The notes beneath the pieces were generated by a model, which did no database searches, was not told where the DNA came from, and saw nothing but the letters and a program-made list of their open reading frames with translations. A DNA stretch of 64,000 nt, from assembly GCF_040448675.1 (NCBI RefSeq), contig NZ_CP159289.1, positions 3,311,001-3,375,000 on the forward strand. Direction: 5' to 3'. Below are positions 1-8,390 of this stretch, piece after piece. The number at the start of each line of letters is the position of its first letter. Positions within the stretch are counted from its first letter, which is position 1. The stretch is from Dyadobacter sp. 676 (GTDB lineage Bacteria; Bacteroidota; Bacteroidia; Cytophagales; Spirosomataceae). A program made the translations under genes and the position numbers.

Positions 1-1
1 G

Positions 2-340
2 GCGGCCGGTTACGGAATGCATATTATTACAAATGGCTTCAATGAAGTCCAGGCAAGGAAAATCGCGAGCTCCGAAATAGGGCATTTTTTTGACAACGTT
101 GTGACTTTCGAAACGGCTAATGCCAAAAAGCCGGACCGGAAAATTTTTGAGTTTGCATTGCACACCGCACAAACAACCGCAGAGGAGAGCCTGATGGTGG
201 GTGACAACTGGATTGCGGACATCCTCGGCGCCAAACAAGTGGGGATGGATACCGTTTACCTCAACCCGGCCGGTTTGCAGTTCGATGAGAAACCGACCTA
301 TGATATCCGGCGGTTGGAGGAACTGATGCTGGTGCTCTGA
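2..340 (+). CDS. HAD-family hydrolase, YjjG-like, C-terminal part
   Basis: Partial gene: the frame is open to the left window edge, so the true start lies outside. The visible 112 residues begin just before the HAD motif II region (ITNGF) and contain the conserved lysine segment (KKPDRKIF) and motif IV (MVGDNWIADILGA), where the acidic pair binds Mg2+. The run NVVTFE, KPDRKIFEFAL and GVD-like ending matches the YjjG family of (non-canonical) pyrimidine nucleotide 5'-phosphatases. The nucleophile Asp of motif I and the cap domain are not in the window, so substrate cannot be judged. Soluble cytoplasmic enzyme by family. It converges with the minus-strand trypsin-like gene, with only 11 bp between stop codons. 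Confidence 0.8.
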   Translation, partial: AAGYGMHIITNGFNEVQARKIASSEIGHFFDNVVTFETANAKKPDRKIFEFALHTAQTTAEESLMVGDNWIADILGAKQVGMDTVYLNPAGLQFDEKPTYDIRRLEELMLVL

Positions 341-351
341 TTCGATAATTT

Positions 352-1245
352 TCAGGCAGGGTCGGTTTCGTAGTACCGGATGTTCTTTTCTTTTAAAAAC
401 TGCTTGATCACATCCACGTGCACGCATTGCCCGACATTCAGGAAAGGGTAGTTGGAAACTTTCTTCCGGTGGCCGTCTATTGTTACTTCCCGGTTGACCT
501 GGTCAAAACCGAGGTGGAGGTGCCGCGTGGAGCTCTGCATGCCGTAAATAATGCCACCGGGGTCAAACAACGGGCCGCCGCTTTGTCCGCGTAACCCGGG
601 CGTGCTCATTTCAATGCCCACGATTTCATTGTTGTCGCCGATATGTCTGGTAATGATGCCGTCGATGGGAAAGCTAGGAGTCTTGATTTTCCCTTCGGTC
701 GTCCATTCGATGTCGGCAGTATTTTTGTTGTACCGGTAATTGGTGAATTCGGGAAACGGGTAACCCAACCTGCACAGATACCTTCCTTGTCGGACCAGCC
801 GTGAATCTTTCAGGAATTGGGCATGGCCCTGGTATTGCTTCACCTCGTAGTTCCTGAAGTGGATAATGGCCAGGTCCTGTGTAGGATGCAGATGGATCGT
901 TAGCCCCTTGTATGCCGATACGCAATGGATAAAATTGAAAAGTATGCGGATCGGGCTGCCAGGTGTGATTTTGTATTTCGTTTCAAGCAGATTACGTTGC
1001 GTGCCGAAGCCCGGGTCTTTTTCGAACTTGCGCAGCTCTCCTTTGAATTTCAGATAGTTTTCATAAATGCTGTTGGCATAAAGTATTTGCCTCGCCACAT
1101 GCCGGCAGGTTACTGCGAAGCCGTCTTCGTTTACAAAGAACAAGGTCGCTGTGCCGGGTACGATATCGCTCCCTGCATAGTAACGTATGATAAAATGGAC
1201 CGGGCGGGTGAACTGATCTATTTTTTCAATAGCATCAACAAACAT
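352..1245 (-). CDS. Trypsin-like serine peptidase domain protein
   Basis: 297 residues with a chymotrypsin-fold catalytic triad visible in order: His in TCRHVA near residue 50, Asp in TQDLAIIHF near residue 127, and the nucleophile Ser in GQSGGPLFD near residue 223. No signal peptide or membrane segment is visible, so the product is probably cytoplasmic, unlike the DegP/HtrA family, and there is no PDZ domain. Substrate unknown. It is followed after 25 bp by the DUF2911 gene on the same strand (which lies upstream in transcription), so co-transcription is possible. Similar short, signal-less trypsin-like proteins occur sporadically in bacterial genomes, often as accessory genes; a role in stress or defence is only a guess. 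Confidence 0.8.
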   Translation of the reverse strand: MFVDAIEKIDQFTRPVHFIIRYYAGSDIVPGTATLFFVNEDGFAVTCRHVARQILYANSIYENYLKFKGELRKFEKDPGFGTQRNLLETKYKITPGSPIRILFNFIHCVSAYKGLTIHLHPTQDLAIIHFRNYEVKQYQGHAQFLKDSRLVRQGRYLCRLGYPFPEFTNYRYNKNTADIEWTTEGKIKTPSFPIDGIITRHIGDNNEIVGIEMSTPGLRGQSGGPLFDPGGIIYGMQSSTRHLHLGFDQVNREVTIDGHRKKVSNYPFLNVGQCVHVDVIKQFLKEKNIRYYETDPA

Positions 1246-1270
1246 AAAAAACTGGTCGTAGCCGCATGTA

Positions 1271-1813
1271 CTAAGGATGGGTAAAAGGAACCAGTGCCTC
1301 CGTCTGGTCCCAGCTCAGGACCATATTGACACCGTTGGGGATCTCTTCGAAGTAAATATGGAATACTTCCTGAACAGCAGGCCGGATACGGATGGGTACT
1401 TCCACGTTCATGACATTCTTGCCGTCATTATATTCCGTACCCCATTGCCCTGTTTCCGAATTCAGGATGATTTTCCAGCTGCTTTGCCCCGGAACAGAGA
1501 AAAGCGAATAAGACCCAGCTTTAACGGGCTTTCCGCCCATAATTACGTCTTTTTCGAATTCGATTACCGTTGCCTCGTTAGCGCCTGTACGCCAGACCTT
1601 GCCATAGGGAAGCAGCGCTTTATCCTGCTCCCGGCCGAAAATCAAGCGACCTTTTTTACTCGGTTGGCCATATGATACCCTGATTTTAATACCATTAGCG
1701 CTGGTCTCCGCAACAGCTTCGGGGCTGAACGATTTCGTGTATTTTCTAACTCCCCAAAAGCCTGCCAATGCGACGATAATCAAGGCAAAAACAATCAGCA
1801 GAATTTTTTTCAT
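1271..1813 (-). CDS. DUF2911 domain protein, membrane-anchored
   Basis: 180 residues. The N-terminus has one hydrophobic segment (about residues 3-22) acting as a signal or anchor, after which the DUF2911 core is clear: VSYGQPSKKGRLIFG, LLPYGKVWRTGANEAT, GKPVKAGSYSLF and WKIILN. The family is common in Bacteroidota and is predicted to be periplasmic or outer-membrane associated; its function is unknown. It starts 4 bp after the stop of the DUF6089 barrel gene at 1818-2531, so the two are probably co-transcribed. Confidence 0.85.
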   Translation of the reverse strand: MKKILLIVFALIIVALAGFWGVRKYTKSFSPEAVAETSANGIKIRVSYGQPSKKGRLIFGREQDKALLPYGKVWRTGANEATVIEFEKDVIMGGKPVKAGSYSLFSVPGQSSWKIILNSETGQWGTEYNDGKNVMNVEVPIRIRPAVQEVFHIYFEEIPNGVNMVLSWDQTEALVPFTHP

Positions 1814-1817
1814 ATAA

Positions 1818-2531
1818 TCAGGGACAAAAGATTTTGTAGAAAGTATAACTCACCGAAAGGCGCACATAAAAATAGGTGTCTTTTACGGAAGGATCGCCCT
1901 GTTGGAACTTGTCCGTGGAAGTCGGATCGCCACCCAGGTTGTCGAGGTAATCGGTGAAAGTTTTTCGGGTGCCGTATTCCAGCCCGATATTCCAGGGACG
2001 GCGGATCTGGTATTTGATCCCGACACCGTAAGGCAGGACAATGCCGGATGTTTTGTATGCGCTCGTCTGGATATTCGGGTCAAATTTGTTAAGCCCGATA
2101 CCTCCGAAAACATACGGACTCCAGTTGACGGCGAAACGGCGGTCGTGGTAATTCAGAAAGTTGTATTCCGCAACGGCGCTTCCCTCAAATACGGTAGTCC
2201 TGAACGACATATTCCGGACTTGCTGAAACGGATCGTCGCTGTGTTTGTCGTCGGCACCGATAAAACCGCCTGCTATTTCGGCACGGAGCGACAAAGCCTG
2301 ATTGGGGTTATACCGGAAAAAAAGGCTTCCGGCCGGCTTGAAAAAACGGAAACGAAAAGTAGGTGAAATATCCCCCCGGTAGTTGAAGCCTCCGACGCCC
2401 GCACCAATCTCCACCCGCTGAGCGAGTGCATGTGGGCTCGCAGGAAAAAAACAAATACCTGCCAGCAGCATTGCCGGCAAGTATCTCCGCCACGATGGCC
2501 GGCCATTCAAATGTTTGAAAGTATATTTCAA
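1818..2531 (-). CDS. DUF6089 outer-membrane beta-barrel protein
   Basis: 237 residues with a signal peptide ending near ALAQ (about residue 38), then alternating amphipathic strands typical of an eight-stranded OMP. The family signature is near the C-terminus: LEYGTRKTFTDYLDNLGG, and the chain ends in an aromatic-rich strand (VRLSVSYTFYKIF). Function of DUF6089 is unknown. It shares the KTFTDYLD segment with the next gene upstream (2545-3558), which is a longer paralog; the two are separated by 13 bp and probably form one unit with the DUF2911 gene. Confidence 0.8.
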   Translation of the reverse strand: MKYTFKHLNGRPSWRRYLPAMLLAGICFFPASPHALAQRVEIGAGVGGFNYRGDISPTFRFRFFKPAGSLFFRYNPNQALSLRAEIAGGFIGADDKHSDDPFQQVRNMSFRTTVFEGSAVAEYNFLNYHDRRFAVNWSPYVFGGIGLNKFDPNIQTSAYKTSGIVLPYGVGIKYQIRRPWNIGLEYGTRKTFTDYLDNLGGDPTSTDKFQQGDPSVKDTYFYVRLSVSYTFYKIFCP

Positions 2532-2544
2532 TGCGGTAAGTCAA

Positions 2545-3558
2545 TTATCTCAGTGGCGGACATTTCACTTGCGAAGGCAGCATATAATGAATATGGATCA
2601 TGCCGAAAAGGTATGCGTCCTTCTGGGTAGGGCTGTTGCCACGGGCGGTGCCGGGTGCCGCAAAGCCCACCTGTTGCAGCGCTTGCATGGGATTACTGTT
2701 GTCGACTGTGGGGTAGTTTACCTGCATGAAGTTCCTGATGCCCTCCGTGCGGTCTACGCCTTTACGAACCGCAAATTGCTCTGCGGAGCGGTTTGCCATA
2801 TGAGCTGCCAGGGGGTCGTCGGCAAACAGAGCGGGGTCGGCATAGTTCCCATGGGCGTCGTCGAGGTAATCGGTGAACGTTTTACGATAGCCCAGTTCCG
2901 CGGAAATATCGAATTTGGAATTGATTTTATACCGAACTCCTATGCCAACCGGGATAGCGAATTGGACCAGTGAATATGGCTTGGCATAACCCTCATTACC
3001 CTGTCCTTCGGTGCCCAGCGGCTGTAATTTTACCCAGTCGCCTTTCAGTGAGTCGAGCGCTTTGGGGTTGTGCGCGGTAAGCGCGACGCCCGCGAACAGG
3101 TATGCGCCCAACTGCGGGCGACGGTCGTAGCTGCGGTTGTCCGGAGTGAGTTTGTAAATACCCTGGACGGAGAATTCCTTCAAATCATTGCGGAAATGCA
3201 GGTTCCGCGCGTAAAAGATGCTGGTCTGATGTTTCGAATCGCGGTTCATGATGTAATCGTCGCCGGCGATCCGGGCGTAAATAAAGCTGGCGCGTGCGGC
3301 CAGCCGTGGCGTAAAGTGGCGTGTGTAGTTCCCGCCGACACTCCAGCGGATCATTTTAAAGGTAGAGGCCAGCGGGCGGCGATAGGGAGCGAGGTCGCCG
3401 TAATAACTGGAAGTACCAATACCAAAACCTGCCGTAGAATAAGGAACGAAGAAGCCTCTGCTTTGCGCTTTAACGCCCTTTCCAGGCAGTAAAAGCCCTA
3501 AAATCAGGGTCATAGCCAATGCTCCGGATACTCTTCTCAAGTCGAAATTTCTACGCAT
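2545..3558 (-). CDS. DUF6089 outer-membrane beta-barrel protein, longer paralog
   Basis: 337 residues from the Met at 3558. An upstream Met at 3621 is in frame, but a -7-like element (TATTTTTG read on the minus strand, 3578-3585) lies between them, so the shorter start, which also gives a clean signal peptide, is preferred. The signature ELGYRKTFTDYLDDAHG matches the DUF6089 family and the smaller paralog downstream. It has an extra 70-residue polar insertion after the signature (about residues 245-315). Predicted outer-membrane barrel; function unknown. Confidence 0.8.
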   Translation of the reverse strand: MRRNFDLRRVSGALAMTLILGLLLPGKGVKAQSRGFFVPYSTAGFGIGTSSYYGDLAPYRRPLASTFKMIRWSVGGNYTRHFTPRLAARASFIYARIAGDDYIMNRDSKHQTSIFYARNLHFRNDLKEFSVQGIYKLTPDNRSYDRRPQLGAYLFAGVALTAHNPKALDSLKGDWVKLQPLGTEGQGNEGYAKPYSLVQFAIPVGIGVRYKINSKFDISAELGYRKTFTDYLDDAHGNYADPALFADDPLAAHMANRSAEQFAVRKGVDRTEGIRNFMQVNYPTVDNSNPMQALQQVGFAAPGTARGNSPTQKDAYLFGMIHIHYMLPSQVKCPPLR

Positions 3559-3577
3559 TTTCAGATCGATTTTTTTG

Positions 3578-3585
3578 CAAAAATA
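3578..3585 (-). promoter_or_regulatory. Bacteroidota -7 element before DUF6089 gene
   Basis: On the minus strand this reads TATTTTTG, matching the Bacteroidota sigma consensus TAnnTTTG, 20 bp before the chosen start at 3558. No TTG is seen at the usual 19-21 bp spacing, so the -33 half is weak. Confidence 0.45.
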
Positions 3586-3795
3586 GAATAGTTGTTGGTT
3601 TTCTTCAGGATGCAACACCATTTCAACGATTTTAATAATGTTTTATTTGTGTGGATATGATTTTTTAGGAACGACGAAGAGGAGCAGTACTAAAAGATTG
3701 CGAATAAGCGTTTGAAACCGCACTTATGCAAACGTTTTGGCTGGAAACGAGGCAAAACTTCACTATCATTGCGTACTCAAAAAGCGCCACAAAAA

Positions 3796-4422
3796 ATGAT
3801 TTCGAGTAATCAGTTAAGGTTTGCCTACTCCCCTCAGAAACGGTTCAGTTTTCCCGATATTCATTGCGACGACAAGGAAACCCTGCTGATCCTCGGGCAG
3901 TCGGGCAAGGGAAAAACAACATTGCTGCACCTGCTGGCCCTGTTGCTGGAACCCGAATCCGGCGACGTCGTAATCGCAGGCAAGTCGGTGAAAAACCTGA
4001 CGCCGCGGGAAATCACAGCCACACGGGCCCGGAATATCGGCATTATCTACCAGCGGCCGCATTTCGTAAGTTCACTTTCGGTGATGGACAATATTCTGCT
4101 CTCCAACTACCTGGCCAACCGGAAGGAAGACCGGCAAAAGGCACGCCAACTAGCCGAACAACTGGGTTTTGCCGACCATCTTTCGAAGAAAACAAACCAG
4201 CTGAGCCAGGGCGAGCAGCAGCGGGTGAGCATTGCACGGTCCTTGATGAACAATCCGAATATTATTCTGGCCGACGAGCCGACCTCCAACCTCGACGACG
4301 ACAACTGCCAGCGGGTGATCCAGTTGCTGAAAAAACAATCGGCGCAAATCGGGGCGAGCCTGGTGGTGGTCACCCACGACCAACGCCTCAAGGATGAATT
4401 CTCTAACCAGGTCTTTCTGTAA
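3796..4422 (+). CDS. ABC transporter ATP-binding protein, LolD/MacB type
   Basis: 208 residues from the Met at 3796; an in-frame Met at 3712 would add 28 basic, non-conserved residues. Walker A is GQSGKGKTT (34-42), the Q-loop is IIYQRPHF, the signature is LSQGE (136-140), and Walker B is ILADEPTSNLD (157-167), followed by the switch His in VVTHD. This set and the short length match LolD/MacB-type exporter ATPases that work with FtsX-like permeases, mostly extracting lipoproteins or driving periplasmic mechanotransmission. The permease follows after 48 bp and a small periplasmic protein after that; the three probably form one operon. Cargo is unknown. Confidence 0.85.
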   Translation: MISSNQLRFAYSPQKRFSFPDIHCDDKETLLILGQSGKGKTTLLHLLALLLEPESGDVVIAGKSVKNLTPREITATRARNIGIIYQRPHFVSSLSVMDNILLSNYLANRKEDRQKARQLAEQLGFADHLSKKTNQLSQGEQQRVSIARSLMNNPNIILADEPTSNLDDDNCQRVIQLLKKQSAQIGASLVVVTHDQRLKDEFSNQVFL

Positions 4423-4470
4423 AAAACAGCGCGACGGCTTTGCCGCTGCCCGCGCAAAACCCTTTTCCGA

Positions 4471-5719
4471 ATGAATCTTTTCAAGATCAGCCTCGCCAAT
4501 CTCCGTGAAAAAAAGCTCAACAGTTTTTTGAGCGCCCTGCTGCTCACCCTCGGTATCGGTATGATTTCCCTGCTTTTACTGCTGAACAAGCAGCTCGACG
4601 AGCAGTTCAAGCGCAATCTGAAAGGCATTGACATGGTGGTAGGCGCAAAAGGCAGCCCTTTACAGGTGATCCTTTCCAGCATTTACCAGATCGACGCGCC
4701 TACCGGTAACATTCCTTTGGCGGAGGTAAACGCATTGCGCAAAAACCCGTTCGTGAAAACGGTAATCCCGCTTTCGATGGGCGACAATTACCAGGGCTTC
4801 CGCATTCTGGGAACGACTCCGAAATATGTCGAGCATTTCAATGCAGAACTGGCCGAAGGACATTTATATAATGCTTCGATGGAGGTGACGATTGGCAGCA
4901 AAGTGGCGCGGGATTCCAAACTGAAAATCGGCGACCAGTTTTCCGGTTCGCACGGGCTGGATTCGGAGGGAGAGAAGCATGAGGACAAGAAATACAAGGT
5001 AGTTGGCATATTTAAGCCGAGCGGCACCGTCGTAGATCAGCTGATTATCACCCGGCTTTCGAGCGTTTGGGACATTCATGAGCATTCTGATGAAGCAAAA
5101 AAAGCCCCCGCTGTCGCGGAAGTCGAGCATAGCGACGGCCAAACGCATGTCGACCCGGAACCGGACGAGGAAGGTAAGGACGTGACCAGCGCATTGATCC
5201 AGTTCCGGAATCCGATGGGCTTGATGACGATCCCGCGGCATATCAATGAAAATACATCTATGCAGGCTGCATTACCGAGTATAGAAATCAACCGCCTGTT
5301 TTCGCTATTAGGCGTTGGCATCGAAACGTTACGCACACTGGCCCTGATCATTATTTCGATCGCCGGTGTCAGCGTTTTTATTTCTCTCTATAATTCGTTG
5401 AAAGACAGGAAATATGAAATGGCGCTAATGCTTTCCATGGGCGCGACGCGCACGAGGCTCTTCCTGATGTTGCTGATCGAGGGGTTATCGCTCGCTGTAA
5501 TCGGCTTTTTTTGCGGGTATTATGGCCAGCCGCGTCGGTTTGTGGATATTTTCAAAATCGGCGGAGCAGGACTTTCATTACTCGCTGGGCAAATTCGCAT
5601 TGTTGCCGGAGGAAATCTATCTGTTTTTCGGCGCCTTGGCGATCGGCGTGGTGGCGGCCGCATTACCGTCGCTCGGTATTTACCGCCTGAATATCTCGCG
5701 GACACTGGCGGAGGAATAA
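4471..5719 (+). CDS. FtsX-like ABC transporter permease (frameshifted as read)
   Basis: Partner permease of the ATPase just upstream. The N-terminal transmembrane helix (about residues 17-37), a MacB-like periplasmic domain with a His/Glu-rich acidic loop (HEHSDEAKK ... VEHSDGQTH, about residues 199-225), and an FtsX core (ALIIISIAGVSVFISLYNSLKDRKYEMALMLSMGA) are visible. As read, the frame breaks at a run of seven T (5506-5512): the reading continues out of frame to 5778, whereas the +1 frame encodes the expected end (GLWIFSKSAEQDFHY ... LNISRTLAEE, stop 5719). Removing one T gives a continuous 415-residue protein. The His-rich loop suggests, without proving, metal binding. Confidence 0.75.
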
Positions 5720-5777
5720 TAATGTGTGTAAATTTGTTAAACCGGTACAAATCATTGAAATACAAAATTGAATACTG

Positions 5778-6230
5778 ATGAAATCTGTCAAAATCAGCAT
5801 ATTGTTCCTTTGCATAGTCTCATTGTTCGCCTTCAAACCGGCTATTGAGCCGGTAAAGCTGACTTGGGAAACCCTGCGGGACGTCACTTTCAAAAAGAAA
5901 TGGTATGCCGAGGAGTCGATTTATATGCTGCACCCGACGTTTGGCCCGAGCGTACAGAAGCTGAAAGGGCAGCAGGTTACCATTACCGGCTATATCCTGC
6001 CGGTTGATTTGGAGGCCAATTTGTACGTGCTCTCCGCATTTCCGTTCAGCGCGTGCTTTTTCTGCGGCGGCGCAGGCCCGGAAACGGTAATGACCCTAAA
6101 TTTCAAGAAAAAAGACGGCAGAAAGTTCAAAACCGACGAGCGCCTTACTTTTACAGGTACATTGAAGCTCAACGCCGATGATATTTACCAGATGAACTAC
6201 ATCCTGGACGGCGCCGAGATTGCGAAATGA
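5778..6230 (+). CDS. Periplasmic protein with CFFCGGAGPE motif, DUF3299-like
   Basis: 150 residues with a signal peptide (about residues 1-22). The centre carries SACFFCGGAGPETVM (about residues 91-105), a Cys-pair motif seen in small Bacteroidota proteins related to DUF3299, together with an OB-like segment before it (VTITGYILPVD) and after it (LTFTGTLKL). The two Cys could bind metal or form a disulfide; this is inference. It follows the ABC permease by 58 bp and probably completes that operon. Its stop codon directly abuts the stop codon of nuoH on the other strand (TGA then TCA), with no room for a terminator. Confidence 0.65.
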   Translation: MKSVKISILFLCIVSLFAFKPAIEPVKLTWETLRDVTFKKKWYAEESIYMLHPTFGPSVQKLKGQQVTITGYILPVDLEANLYVLSAFPFSACFFCGGAGPETVMTLNFKKKDGRKFKTDERLTFTGTLKLNADDIYQMNYILDGAEIAK

Positions 6231-7316
6231 TCAGACGCCGATCAGACGCCAGACTCCCGAGATAAAGAACAGTACAAGTCCCACAGGCGTAAGCACCTTC
6301 CAGCCGAGGTACATGAGCTGGTCCACGCGCAGGCGCGGTAACGTCCAGCGTGCCCACATCTGGATCAATATGCCGAACATAGCTTTGGAAAGCAGCCAGA
6401 AAATGCCGGTAACATAGCCGAAAAAGGTTCCCGGCTCGCCGCTGGTCCAGTCGGCGAGTTTCACCGGACCGATATTCGGCAATGGCGTATTCCAGCTTCC
6501 CAGAAAAAGAATAGCCCCCAGCAGCGACACCAGCAGCATCATGCCATATTCCGACAGCATGAACAACGCCCACCGCATTCCCGAATATTCGGTGTGAAAA
6601 CCGGCTACGAGCTCGGATTCGCCTTCCGGAAGATCGAAGGGCGCGCGATTGCATTCGGCCAGCGATGCGATGAAGAAAACGACGTAGGCGATCAGCAGAA
6701 ATGGATTGCGGATGATATTCCAGGAAAGAAACCCTCCTACGCCCGTCACATCGATGCCCAGTTCGCGCATTCCGAAGAGGTAAATGGTTTCAGGGGCAAA
6801 AATGCCTTGCTGGTAACTGATAGCCTGCAAATCGAGCGTTTGGGTCAACATTATCACGCAGAGAATCGACAAGCCCAGCGGTATTTCGTAGGAAACGATC
6901 TGCGCCACCGCACGCATGGCGCCGTACAAAGCGAATTTGTTATTCGAACCCCAGCCAGCCATCAGCAGGCCGATTACATCAACGGAAACGATCGTCAGCA
7001 GAAAAAAAACGCCGATGGCCGCACCCGATCCGGCTAATTCGGGAGCCAGCGGGACTACTGCAAAACCCGCAAAAACAGAAATGAATATGACGAAAGGGGC
7101 GATCAGAAAGAGCTTGCGGTCGGCAGCCTTAGGCACAATGTCCTCTTTTTGAAGCAGTTTGAGCAAATCGGCAAAAAGCTGCAACAAGCCCCATTTCCCT
7201 ACTTCCATCGGTCCGAGCCGGTCCTGAATGAAGGCCGAGACCTTTCTTTCGAGGTACACGCCGATGACCACGAAACCGGGAACAAGCAAGAGGAAAATGA
7301 TGAGCGTAAAAGGCAT
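6231..7316 (-). CDS. nuoH: NADH-quinone oxidoreductase subunit H
   Basis: 361 residues, the usual length for NuoH, with eight predicted membrane helices. Family segments are clear: GVYLERKVSAFIQDRLGP (the quinone-site entrance, residues 20-37), KLLQKEDIVP, and AECNRAPFDLPEGESELVAGFHTEYSG, the conserved acidic loop facing the quinone chamber and the proton path. It is the membrane heel subunit of complex I. No other nuo genes lie next to it, which is unusual because NuoH is normally in a 13-14 gene operon. Upstream on the minus strand is a TAnnTTTG element (7346-7353), suggesting its own promoter. Confidence 0.95.
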   Translation of the reverse strand: MPFTLIIFLLLVPGFVVIGVYLERKVSAFIQDRLGPMEVGKWGLLQLFADLLKLLQKEDIVPKAADRKLFLIAPFVIFISVFAGFAVVPLAPELAGSGAAIGVFFLLTIVSVDVIGLLMAGWGSNNKFALYGAMRAVAQIVSYEIPLGLSILCVIMLTQTLDLQAISYQQGIFAPETIYLFGMRELGIDVTGVGGFLSWNIIRNPFLLIAYVVFFIASLAECNRAPFDLPEGESELVAGFHTEYSGMRWALFMLSEYGMMLLVSLLGAILFLGSWNTPLPNIGPVKLADWTSGEPGTFFGYVTGIFWLLSKAMFGILIQMWARWTLPRLRVDQLMYLGWKVLTPVGLVLFFISGVWRLIGV

Positions 7317-7345
7317 TTAAATGCTATCTGGACAATGGTCTGGCG

Positions 7346-7353
7346 CAAAAGTA
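7346..7353 (-). promoter_or_regulatory. Bacteroidota -7 element before nuoH
   Basis: Reads TACTTTTG on the minus strand, 30 bp before the nuoH start. It overlaps a small hairpin (AGTAAG ... CTTACT, about 7350-7368) lying just after the gldB stop codon. A -33 TTG is not obvious. Confidence 0.45.
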
Positions 7354-7366
7354 AGTAAAAAACTTA

Positions 7367-8374
7367 CTAGTCTTCGTCGGTTTGCCCCTTATATCCCGAT
7401 TCCTGCAAAATTCGCCCGGCATTATCGATTTCCATCAGTTCCGTCAGGGAAACGTCGGGGTTTTCGACCATGAACCTGCTCACAATCCGCCATCCGACCC
7501 ACCGGCCAATGGCGCCAGGCACCTTATTGCCGATTTCAGTTGTGAACGGACGGTCGTCGATGAACTTGCGCTTTTTCAAATCGCTCTTCTCGTAGAGCAG
7601 CTTGCTGGCAATGAAATATGCCCAGATATCCGTCTGGCTGTTATAAGTCTTTCTCAAATCACTGTCTGAATAGCCTATAATCAGGCTGTCGGGCGTTTGC
7701 GGCATGATCTGTTTTACAAATTCGTAACCCTTGCCATAACCGATCATATCCGAAAGCAGCGATTTGTCGTCGGGGTTCATGCGGTTGTATTTATTGGATT
7801 CGAAGAAAACGATGGAGGGAACGATGTACTCGCGTTGATAACGACGGAGCTGGTAGTCGTATACGTTTGGACGGTAACGGGCTGCCGGTCCGCCGAAATA
7901 GTCGAGGCCGACGATAATCAGCGAATCCGAAATGTAAAGATCGCTGCCTGTAAAGCCGGTGATGATAAACTGCACTTCCGGAACCGGAAACCCTGGATAA
8001 TATGCTTTGATCTGCTTGAACGCATCGGTAAGCGGATTGAGAATGCGGATTTTCCGGTCACCGATAACGGAGTCGAGCTGTGCGCGGAATGCCTGTAAAT
8101 CGGGATTTTGGAGGATGGTAAACAGGTGGGCGGCCAGTTTAGCGGGCTCTACCGGCGCATCCGTAAAGTAAACCTGCGCAAGATAGGGATGGCTATCGAG
8201 GAACTTTTGTACCTCCTCGACCGATTTGCAGGAGAACAGCTCTTCGTCGAGGTTTTTGGAAACCAGTTCAAACCGGATATTGCTGGTATCGGCCTCCTTG
8301 CGCTGGTCGGTTTTACATGAAAATTGGAGGAAAGCTATAAACAGAATGCACAATAAGGATTTGAAATAAACCAT
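7367..8374 (-). CDS. gldB: Gliding-motility-type lipoprotein GldB
   Basis: 335 residues from the Met at 8374, which gives a lipoprotein signal ending FLQFSC (Cys near residue 18); longer in-frame starts would put this signal inside the protein. GldB-family features include GLDYFGGPAARYRP, YDYQLRRYQREYIVP, MIGYGKGYEFVKQIMP and PDSLIIGYSDSDL. GldB is an outer-membrane or periplasm-facing lipoprotein needed for gliding in Flavobacterium, but it is also conserved in non-gliding Cytophagales, where its job is less clear. It is divergent from the SDR gene with only 16 bp between starts; a TACTTTTG element for gldB lies inside the first codons of that gene. Confidence 0.85.
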   Translation of the reverse strand: MVYFKSLLCILFIAFLQFSCKTDQRKEADTSNIRFELVSKNLDEELFSCKSVEEVQKFLDSHPYLAQVYFTDAPVEPAKLAAHLFTILQNPDLQAFRAQLDSVIGDRKIRILNPLTDAFKQIKAYYPGFPVPEVQFIITGFTGSDLYISDSLIIVGLDYFGGPAARYRPNVYDYQLRRYQREYIVPSIVFFESNKYNRMNPDDKSLLSDMIGYGKGYEFVKQIMPQTPDSLIIGYSDSDLRKTYNSQTDIWAYFIASKLLYEKSDLKKRKFIDDRPFTTEIGNKVPGAIGRWVGWRIVSRFMVENPDVSLTELMEIDNAGRILQESGYKGQTDED

Positions 8375-8390
8375 TTGGCGGAGAGAATAT

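Noticed and set aside
3712..3795. Longer start for the ABC ATPase
   Set aside because: Adds 28 basic residues without a fold; the ATPase core starts at the Met of 3796.
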